A stretch of DNA of 64,000 bases. Source: Guptibacillus hwajinpoensis. Its GTDB lineage: Bacteria; Bacillota; Bacilli; Bacillales; Guptibacillaceae. Position 1 is the stretch's first letter. Each line of letters starts with the position of its first letter. A program made the position numbers and the translations under genes. Of the stretch, positions 58,408 through 64,000 are shown one piece after another. The notes beneath the pieces were generated by a model. That model saw only the letters and a program-made list of their open reading frames with translations, made no database searches and had not been told where the DNA came from. The DNA lies in NCBI RefSeq assembly GCF_005144865.1, contig NZ_SWFM01000005.1, positions 124,001 through 188,000 on the forward strand, written 5' to 3'.

Positions 58408-59100
58408 ATGAAAAGACAATTTATGAATGGATATGATGCGGTGAAAGATATCGCAGACGGATCAACCATAATGGTTGGTGGATTTGGATTGGTTGGGATA
58501 CCGGAACAAATGATTTTAGGATTAGTTGAGTCAGGCGTTAAAGGACTAACAGTAATATCTAATAATTGCGGTGTGGATGAGTGGGGACTTGGTCTTCTAC
58601 TTAAAAATCATCAAATCAATAAAATGATTGGTTCTTACGTAGGTGAAAATAAAGAATTTGAGCGTCAGGTGCTATCAGGTGAGCTTGATGTGGAGTTGAC
58701 TCCACAAGGAACGCTTGCCGAACGAATTCGCGCAGGTGGTGCAGGCATTCCTGCTTTTTATACACCGGCAGGAGTTGGAACACAAGTCGCAGAGGGGAAA
58801 GAAACGAGAATATTTGATGGAAAGGAATATGTGTTAGAAAAAGGATTGAAAGCAGACTATAGCCTAATTAGAGCATTGAAAGCTGATGAGATGGGAAATT
58901 TGCTATACAACAAAACGGCGCGTAATTTTAATCCTATGATTGCTGCCGCAGGGAAGGTTACTCTGGCAGAAGTTGAAGAAATAGTACCGACTGGCACGAT
59001 AGAACCTGACTCTATACACACACCTGGTATTTATGTACAAGGCATACTTGAAGCAATACAAGAAAAACGTATCGAACGAAGAACCGTTCGTGAAGGATAG
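58408..59100 (+). CDS. scoA: 3-oxoacid CoA-transferase subunit A
   Basis: 230 residues. With ScoB it transfers CoA from succinyl-CoA to acetoacetate. GSTIMVGGFGLVGIPEQMIL, then ISNNCGVDEWGLGLLLKN and GVGTQVAEGKETRIFDGKEY are characteristic of the A subunit. ATG 58408 has AAGGAG eight bases upstream; the frame continues upstream over the promoter and is not coding there. First gene of a five-gene operon under the sigma-54 promoter. B. subtilis has a related cluster, yxjC-scoA-scoB-yxjF. Confidence 0.93.
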   Translation: MKRQFMNGYDAVKDIADGSTIMVGGFGLVGIPEQMILGLVESGVKGLTVISNNCGVDEWGLGLLLKNHQINKMIGSYVGENKEFERQVLSGELDVELTPQGTLAERIRAGGAGIPAFYTPAGVGTQVAEGKETRIFDGKEYVLEKGLKADYSLIRALKADEMGNLLYNKTARNFNPMIAAAGKVTLAEVEEIVPTGTIEPDSIHTPGIYVQGILEAIQEKRIERRTVREG

Positions 59101-59112
59101 GGGAGATTTTGA

Positions 59113-59781
59113 ATGAAAGGTATTAAAAGCAATGTCCGAGAACGAATAGCAAGAAGAGCTGAGGAAGAAATTAAAAGCGGTTACTATGTGAATCTAGGTA
59201 TTGGAATGCCAACACTAGTTGCAAATTACATATCTGAAAACAAAGTGGTCGTACTTCAGTCAGAGAATGGATTGCTTGGAATAGGTGCATATCCAGCCGA
59301 AGATGAGGTTGATCCTGACCTTATTAATGCAGGTAAAGAAACGGTAACTGCAATAAAAGGAGCCTCTTATTTTAATAGTGCTGAGTCGTTCGCTATGATT
59401 CGAGGCGAGCATATTGACCTTGCCATACTTGGTGGAATGGAAGTATCTGCACAGGGAGATCTAGCTAATTGGATGATTCCCGGTAAAATGATTAAAGGTA
59501 TGGGCGGAGCAATGGATCTCGTTCATGGAGCCCGAAAAATTACTGTTATTATGGATCATGTAAACAAGAATGGAGCTCCAAAGATTGTAAACAAATGCTC
59601 CCTACCATTAACAGGAAAAAATGTTGTGAATCGCATTATTACTGATCGTGCTGTACTAGATGTTACGAAAAAAGGGTTAGTTGTTCGAGAAATAGCAAAA
59701 GGATTTACGTTAGAAGAAGTAGAGAATTCAACAGAACCAGATATCATCGTACCATCATCGATTTGTTATGATGCGTATTAA
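59113..59781 (+). CDS. scoB: 3-oxoacid CoA-transferase subunit B
   Basis: 222 residues. The catalytic Glu is near residue 51 in [34 protein letters not shown] and [20 protein letters not shown] are further family blocks. It follows scoA by 12 bases with a GGGGAG site. The two subunits make the active heterotetramer. Confidence 0.94.
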   Translation: MKGIKSNVRERIARRAEEEIKSGYYVNLGIGMPTLVANYISENKVVVLQSENGLLGIGAYPAEDEVDPDLINAGKETVTAIKGASYFNSAESFAMIRGEHIDLAILGGMEVSAQGDLANWMIPGKMIKGMGGAMDLVHGARKITVIMDHVNKNGAPKIVNKCSLPLTGKNVVNRIITDRAVLDVTKKGLVVREIAKGFTLEEVENSTEPDIIVPSSICYDAY

Positions 59782-59796
59782 TAAGGGGGAAGAATC

Positions 59797-61116
59797 ATGT
59801 TAAGTATGATTGGGTTAATCGGTGGGTTACTACTTCTCATCTATCTCACGATGAAAGGTATGAATTTACTTGTTGCAGGACCACTTTGTGCAATCGTAGT
59901 AGCTGTATTGAGTGGATTACCACTTTTTCCACAGTTAGTAGAAGAAGGAGCAGCTAACTTCGTTGGTAACTATATGGGAGGCTTCTCAGGGTTTGTTGCA
60001 GCATGGTTTCCAATGTTTCTACTCGGTGCAATATTTGGAAAGGTGATGGAGGACAGTGGTGCAGCCGACAGTGTTTCCAAGTGGGTTGTAAAAAAGCTTG
60101 GACTCAAACAGGCGGTACTAGCCATTGTACTTGCTTGTGCTATTCTAACTTATGGCGGAGTTAGCCTATTTGTTGTCGCATTCTCTGTTTATCCTATGGC
60201 TGTAAGCTTATTTAAACAAGCTGATTTACCCCGACGCTTTATTCCCGCAGCACTTGCATTTGGTTCTGTTACATTTACGATGACCTCTGCAGGATCACCA
60301 GAGATTCAGAACTGGATTCCGATTGAATATCTAAATACAAGTCCATATGCCGGCTGGGAAGTGAGCTTAATCGTCGCTCTATTCATGGCTTCGTTCGGAT
60401 ATTGGTGGTTGAAGCGAATGATAACAAAAGCTGTTGTTAAAGGAGAGCGATTTGAAGCGCGTGACGAAGATCCAGAGATTGAGAATCGTCCACTTCCACA
60501 TCCTTTGCTTGGTCTTGTTCCACTTGTTATCGTTTTAATTATTTCATTTGTTTTCCATGATGACCTAAAACAATCAGCGCTAATAATTGCACTTCTAGGC
60601 GGTATTGTAGCGACTTATTTGTTAAACAGGAAATATTTTGCGAACTTTGGAAAAGCCGTTTCTGATGGAACGCTAGGTGCATTAATTGCAATTGGTAATA
60701 CAGCGGCAGTAGTAGGATTTGGAGGCGTGGCTAAAGCAGTTCCCGCCTTTGAAACAGCTGTTAATTTCATGACTGGTATACCTGGAAGTCCCCTAATTGG
60801 AGGTGCTATTGCTGTTAGCGTAATTGCAGGATTAACAGGATCTGCTTCAGGTGGTCAAGTTATTGCTTTACCAATCCTTGCACCTCATTATATTGACGCA
60901 GGTGTGAATCCAGAGGCATTGCATCGAACAATAGCGATTTCTTCTGGTGCTCTCGACTCTCTACCTCATAATGGTTATGTTGTTACAACGATTCGAGCTA
61001 TTTGTGGAGAAACGCATCAGGATGCATATGGCGCTGTAGGGGCATTAACAGTCATTGTTCCTCTTCTAGGACTTGCACTAGCAATCGTATTATTCAGTCT
61101 TGGACTTGGAATTTAA
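59797..61116 (+). CDS. GntP-family permease, probable 3-hydroxybutyrate/acetoacetate uptake
   Basis: 439 residues, about twelve membrane helices. MLSMIGLIGGLLLLIYLTMK, the pore-region GGVSLFVVAFSVYPMAVSLF, PEIQNWIPIEYL and SGSxSGGQ-like LTGSASGGQVIALPILAPHY fit the GntP family, in the branch near B. subtilis YxjC. Its place between scoAB and the hydroxybutyrate dehydrogenase gene points to 3-hydroxybutyrate as substrate rather than gluconate, by context. Confidence 0.85.
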   Translation: MLSMIGLIGGLLLLIYLTMKGMNLLVAGPLCAIVVAVLSGLPLFPQLVEEGAANFVGNYMGGFSGFVAAWFPMFLLGAIFGKVMEDSGAADSVSKWVVKKLGLKQAVLAIVLACAILTYGGVSLFVVAFSVYPMAVSLFKQADLPRRFIPAALAFGSVTFTMTSAGSPEIQNWIPIEYLNTSPYAGWEVSLIVALFMASFGYWWLKRMITKAVVKGERFEARDEDPEIENRPLPHPLLGLVPLVIVLIISFVFHDDLKQSALIIALLGGIVATYLLNRKYFANFGKAVSDGTLGALIAIGNTAAVVGFGGVAKAVPAFETAVNFMTGIPGSPLIGGAIAVSVIAGLTGSASGGQVIALPILAPHYIDAGVNPEALHRTIAISSGALDSLPHNGYVVTTIRAICGETHQDAYGAVGALTVIVPLLGLALAIVLFSLGLGI

Positions 61117-61134
61117 AAAGATGGAGGTTGAAGA

Positions 61135-61917
61135 ATGTTGTTAGTTGAGGACAAGGTAATTGTGATTACTGGAGCAGCAAGTGGAATCGGTAAAGAATTA
61201 GCGTCTGTTTTTGCGGAGAATGGTGCTCATGTAATTCTAAGCGATTTAGATGAACAGAAAGTAAAGCAGGCAGCATATGCACTGAATGCTAAAGGGGCAA
61301 ATACGATTGGTATTCGCTGTGATGTTACGAGCGAAAAAGAAGTGGGAGAGTTAGTAAATCAAACGCTCAATCACTATAATCGAATCGACGTATTTATAAA
61401 TAATGCCGGGCTTCAACATGTTTCAGAAATTGAATCTTTTCCAACCGAGAAATTCGAGCTGTTAACAAAGGTTATGCTTGTTGCACCTTTTATAGCTACC
61501 AAACTAGTATTCCCAGTTATGAAAAAACAAAAGTTTGGTAGGGTGATTAACATGGCATCTATCAACGGACTTGTTGGCTTTTCTGGTAAAGCAGCATACA
61601 ACAGTGCGAAGCATGGTGTAATTGGTCTAACGAAGGTTGCAGCACTTGAAGGAGCAGAGCATGGTATTACTGTAAATGCAGTATGTCCTGGTTATGTTGA
61701 TACGCCACTAGTGCGTGGTCAACTTGAAGACCTCGCATCAACAAGAGATGTTCCATTAGAAAAGGTACTTGAAGAAGTAATTTATCCGCTTGTACCTCAA
61801 AAAAGATTACTATCAGTCCAAGAAATAGCAGATTATACGATGTTTTTAGCAAGTGATAAAGCAAAAGGTGTAACTGGGCAGGCAGTTGTTATAGATGGAG
61901 GATATACAGCACAATAA
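61135..61917 (+). CDS. 3-hydroxybutyrate dehydrogenase (SDR)
   Basis: 260 residues. Short-chain dehydrogenase with TGAASGIG cofactor loop and the catalytic Ser 142, Tyr 155 and Lys 159 (YNSAKHG). The late segments NAVCPGYVDTPLVRGQLEDL and VIYPLVPQKRLLSVQEIADY are those of bacterial D-3-hydroxybutyrate dehydrogenases and of YxjF. It oxidises 3-hydroxybutyrate to acetoacetate with NAD. TGGAGG precedes the ATG. Confidence 0.9.
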   Translation: MLLVEDKVIVITGAASGIGKELASVFAENGAHVILSDLDEQKVKQAAYALNAKGANTIGIRCDVTSEKEVGELVNQTLNHYNRIDVFINNAGLQHVSEIESFPTEKFELLTKVMLVAPFIATKLVFPVMKKQKFGRVINMASINGLVGFSGKAAYNSAKHGVIGLTKVAALEGAEHGITVNAVCPGYVDTPLVRGQLEDLASTRDVPLEKVLEEVIYPLVPQKRLLSVQEIADYTMFLASDKAKGVTGQAVVIDGGYTAQ

Positions 61918-61919
61918 AC

Positions 61920-61934
61920 TTGTAAACGCTTTCC
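61920..61934 (+). promoter_or_regulatory. Second cre site, between the SDR and thiolase genes
   Basis: TTGTAAACGCTTTCC, 14 of 15 to the cre consensus. Lying inside the operon, it could act as a transcription roadblock or control an internal promoter. Confidence 0.7.
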
Positions 61935-61971
61935 TTTTATTTGTAAAATAGAGAAGAATGGAGGGAGAAAT

Positions 61972-63150
61972 ATGAAAGATGTATTTATTCTAGAAGGGGC
62001 CAGAACACCATTCGGAACGTTCGGGGGCTCTCTAAAAGATGTTAGTCCAACTGATTTAGGCATAGTGGCAAGTAAGGAAGCATTAAGGAAAAGCGGTGTC
62101 GAGGCTTCAGAGATCGACCTCTCAGTGATAGGAAATGTTATTCATTCCACTTCGAATGCATCGTATCTCGCTCGGCATATAGCGCTAGGAGCAGGTGTGC
62201 CAATTGAAAGTCCAGCACTGACGGTAAATCGTCTATGTGGCTCCGGTATGCAGTCCCTTATTTCAGCTGCTCAATCCATCATGATGAATGAGGGGAGAAC
62301 GGCACTTGCAGGTGGGGCTGATAACATGAGTTTATCTCCTTATGCACTTCGAGGTAGTCGCTTTGGAGCAAAAACAGGAGCGCCGAAAATCGACGATATG
62401 CTAATGGCAACTTTGACGGATGAGTATACAGGTTTTGGCATGGGAATAACAGGTGAGAATTTAGCTGAAAAATACAACATTTCTCGTGAAGATCAAGATC
62501 AATTCGCAGCTGAGAGCCAGCAAAAAGCGGCGCAAGCAAGGGAACAGGGGATTTTTGCTGAAGAGATCGCATCAGTAGAAGTGAATAGTCCTAAAGGTGT
62601 TAATCATATTTCGATTGATGAACATATTCGTGAAGGAACAACTGTAGATAAGCTAGCATCATTGAAACCTGCTTTTAGGAAAGATGGAACGGTAACGGGT
62701 GGAAATGCAAGTGGTATTAACGATGGCGCAGCAGCCGTTGTGTTAGCAGGAGAAGACTACGTATCATCTAATAGTTGTGCCCCCCTTGCGAGAATCGTCT
62801 CATGGGGTATAGCTGGTGTAGATCCTTCTATTATGGGGATTGGGCCGGTTCCTGCCATTAAGAAAGCATTGCAGAAAGCGAATATGACTCTTCAGGAAAT
62901 GGATCTTATTGAAGTTAACGAAGCGTTCGCAGCTCAGTATTTAGCTGTAGAAAAAGCGCTAGAACTTGATCGCTCAAAAGTGAATGTAAATGGTGGTGCG
63001 ATTGCATTAGGGCATCCAGTTGGTGCGAGTGGTACACGAGTATTGTACACGTTAATTAAAGAATTGAAGCGACGAAATGGAAAGCATGGAGTAGCCTCTC
63101 TATGTATTGGTGGCGGGCAAGGAATTGCCATGGTTGTTGAAGTTCTGTAA
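61972..63150 (+). CDS. Acetyl-CoA C-acetyltransferase (thiolase)
   Basis: 392 residues. Splits acetoacetyl-CoA into two acetyl-CoA in this operon. Catalytic Cys 89 in NRLCGSGMQSL, the His in ALGHPVGASGTR near residue 348 and the second Cys in LCIGGGQGIA near 378 are all present. GGAGGGAG precedes the ATG. It is the last gene of the unit; no strong terminator is seen before the promoter of the next transcript at 63166. Confidence 0.94.
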   Translation: MKDVFILEGARTPFGTFGGSLKDVSPTDLGIVASKEALRKSGVEASEIDLSVIGNVIHSTSNASYLARHIALGAGVPIESPALTVNRLCGSGMQSLISAAQSIMMNEGRTALAGGADNMSLSPYALRGSRFGAKTGAPKIDDMLMATLTDEYTGFGMGITGENLAEKYNISREDQDQFAAESQQKAAQAREQGIFAEEIASVEVNSPKGVNHISIDEHIREGTTVDKLASLKPAFRKDGTVTGGNASGINDGAAAVVLAGEDYVSSNSCAPLARIVSWGIAGVDPSIMGIGPVPAIKKALQKANMTLQEMDLIEVNEAFAAQYLAVEKALELDRSKVNVNGGAIALGHPVGASGTRVLYTLIKELKRRNGKHGVASLCIGGGQGIAMVVEVL

Positions 63151-63165
63151 TTTGTCAGAAAACAT

Positions 63166-63193
63166 TTGCAATTAGTAGTGACTTTAGTATAAT
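63166..63193 (+). promoter_or_regulatory. Promoter of the rsgA attenuator transcript
   Basis: TTGCAA (63166-63171), 16 bases, TATAAT (63188-63193). Transcription would start near 63200, about 265 bases ahead of the rsgA start codon. Confidence 0.7.
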
Positions 63194-63227
63194 AGACTTA
63201 ACAAGTATCGGAAAGGGGTTGTGCACT

Positions 63228-63293
63228 ATGGTAAATTTCAATAATCATTTATTACTAATTGCATATTGTGCACAGTCCGAATTGGTTCTTTAA
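63228..63293 (+). CDS. Putative 21-residue leader peptide of the rsgA attenuator
   Basis: MVNFNNHLLLIAYCAQSELV plus a final Leu, then TAA. A GAAAGGGG site lies about nine bases before the ATG. Codons 14-17 form the left arm of the antiterminator, so ribosome position on this peptide would decide which hairpin forms. There is no run of one amino acid, so control by a particular tRNA is unlikely and general ribosome stalling is favoured. Confidence 0.6.
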   Translation: MVNFNNHLLLIAYCAQSELVL

Positions 63294-63323
63294 GGGAAGT
63301 AATCTTTCTTCTGATTAATAAGG

Positions 63324-63362
63324 ATAAAACCATGGACTGTGCACTCCTGTCCATGGTTTTAT
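63324..63362 (+). terminator. Regulated terminator of the rsgA leader
   Basis: Fourteen-pair stem with an 11-base loop; the T-rich end lies in the right arm (GGTTTTATTAC). Confidence 0.8.
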
Positions 63363-63401
63363 TACATTTCTAGCATGTTAGTATGCGATCTGTATCGAAA
63401 A

Positions 63402-63428
63402 AGCCGGCTGATCAGTACGGCTATTTTT
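63402..63428 (+). terminator. Second terminator ahead of rsgA
   Basis: AGCCG, 11 bases, CGGCT, then ATTTTTT. A short stem; it lies between the first terminator and the rsgA ribosome site. Confidence 0.6.
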
Positions 63429-63465
63429 TATACGGTAAATTACTTATTAATCAGGAGGCTACCAA

Positions 63466-64000
63466 TTGAATTTAATTAATTTAGGTTGGAATTCTTTTCA
63501 TGACGAAGCGTATCAAGAAATGAAACAAGAAGGTCTTGAGCCAGCAAGAGTTAAACTTGAACACAGAGGTTCTTATGAAGTTTCAACAGAGAAGACCACT
63601 TACATGGCGGCGCTCTCAGGAAAAATTAGATTTGAATCAAAATCACGAGACGATTTACCAGCGGTAGGAGACTGGGTGCTCATTGCACCTCAGGAAAATC
63701 AACGAGCAGTTATTCATCATTTACTACCCAGAAAAAGTAAATTTTCAAGAAAAGCAGCAGGGAATACAACAGAGGAACAAATTATAGCTGCAAATATTGA
63801 CACCGTCCTCCTTGTTAATGCATTGAATCAGGATTTTAATCCTGGTCGAATCGAGCGTTATCTTGTTATGGCTTGGGAGAGTGGTGCTAATCCCGTTATT
63901 GTTCTAAGTAAGGCAGATCTTGGTAAGAACATAGAAGAAAAAGTTGAAGCATTGGCTGGGATTGCAATAGGTATTCCCGTTCATGTAGTGAGTTCAGCAA
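63466..64000 (+). CDS. rsgA: Ribosome small subunit-dependent GTPase A, RsgA family (3' end outside window)
   Basis: The first 178 codons are present. RsgA is a circularly permuted GTPase that helps mature the 30S subunit. The OB-fold part MAALSGKIRFE...LPAVGDWVLIAP and the start of the GTPase part with VLLVNALNQDFNPGRIERYL and the specificity motif VLSKADL are visible; P-loop and zinc region lie beyond the window. TTG 63466 is seven bases from AGGAGG. The N-terminal extension (NLINLGWNSFHDEAYQEMKQ) marks the longer second-type RsgA that occurs beside the prkC-linked copy in some Firmicutes. Confidence 0.85.
   Translation, partial: MNLINLGWNSFHDEAYQEMKQEGLEPARVKLEHRGSYEVSTEKTTYMAALSGKIRFESKSRDDLPAVGDWVLIAPQENQRAVIHHLLPRKSKFSRKAAGNTTEEQIIAANIDTVLLVNALNQDFNPGRIERYLVMAWESGANPVIVLSKADLGKNIEEKVEALAGIAIGIPVHVVSSA

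Larger units (their letters stand above)
63200..63430 (+). ncRNA. Leader RNA with alternative terminator and antiterminator ahead of rsgA
   Basis: Terminator: ATAAAACCATGGAC (63324-63337) and GTCCATGGTTTTAT (63349-63362), 14 perfect pairs. Antiterminator: GTGCACAGTCC (63268-63278), inside the leader peptide gene, is exactly complementary to GGACTGTGCAC (63334-63344), which overlaps the terminator's left arm. A third GTGCAC (63221-63226) next to the leader start codon can pair with 63268-63273. The three pairings are mutually exclusive, as in ribosome-controlled attenuators. Confidence 0.75.

Noticed and set aside
1..64000. rRNA, tRNA, prophage, integron or transposase genes
   Set aside because: None seen in either strand; mobile content is limited to the short non-coding repeats.

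Overview
The window comes from the chromosome of an endospore-forming, low-GC Firmicute of the Bacillaceae. Support for this: two complete gerA-type germinant receptor operons, a spore-coat transglutaminase (tgl), a YteA-type DksA protein, sigB-like promoters (GTTTAA / GGGWAW), CtsR boxes, a T-box, catabolite (cre) sites, strong AGGAGG ribosome sites and frequent TTG/GTG starts. The interspersed GC-rich repeat family resembles ones I associate with marine or alkaliphilic Bacillus relatives; the genus is a guess. No rRNA, tRNA, prophage, transposase or CRISPR array was seen.

Layout. 0-10 kb: small housekeeping and stress genes (histidine phosphatase, acetyltransferases, cardiolipin synthase, AIM24, macro domain, two KGG-repeat stress proteins, DUF2188, DUF4870, tRNA 2-selenouridine synthase MnmH), several with sigB-like promoters. 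10-19 kb: clpE under two CtsR boxes; an uncharacterised pair made of an ATP-grasp ligase and a 656-residue protein with a papain-like Cys-His-Asn pattern; a Dabb protein, a quinone-reductase-like MDR, a repeat protein with an Sm-like segment, and DUF1836. 19-30 kb: BsuPI-type lipoprotein, CoA pyrophosphatase, a truncated MltG-like protein, sigX-rsiX with an ECF promoter, an MFS carrier, tgl with an unknown partner, an orphan OppB/OppC permease pair and an ArsR-DUF2087 regulator. 30-39 kb: amidase, YfhE-like gene, gerABC operon 1 (minus), T-box plus argS, yteA. 39-46 kb: a tandem repeat array, ctaG, CzrA-like repressor with operator, three micro-ORFs of 31-49 codons, CDF metal exporter, Nudix, SCO protein and a Thermus/Rickettsia-type isocitrate dehydrogenase. 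46-54 kb: gerABC operon 2 (plus), azoreductase, a GAF-histidine kinase/LuxR response regulator pair split by a repeat, UspA. 54-64 kb: a membrane-anchored protein, YvbK-like GNAT, a sigma-54 activator followed by a ketone-body/3-hydroxybutyrate operon (scoA-scoB-gntP-SDR-thiolase), then a leader-peptide attenuator in front of a second-type rsgA GTPase that runs off the window.

How the genes work together. The last region is the clearest pathway: 3-hydroxybutyrate enters through the GntP-family permease, the SDR oxidises it to acetoacetate, ScoAB activates it with succinyl-CoA, and thiolase cleaves acetoacetyl-CoA. A -24/-12 promoter, three palindromic upstream sites and two cre sites point to activation by the adjacent PAS-AAA-Fis regulator and repression by CcpA. 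The two ger operons, tgl, yteA and a YuzC-like coat protein are spore functions. ctaG and SCO are both needed for cytochrome oxidase maturation, but no oxidase structural genes are present here.

Most interesting: (i) the mutually exclusive hairpins and 21-codon leader peptide ahead of rsgA; (ii) the ATP-grasp/papain-like pair; (iii) a dispersed family of about 200-bp elements with terminal inverted repeats and nested internal deletions, one copy lying between a sensor kinase and its regulator; (iv) three uncatalogued micro-membrane-protein genes between the CzrA-like repressor and the CDF exporter.
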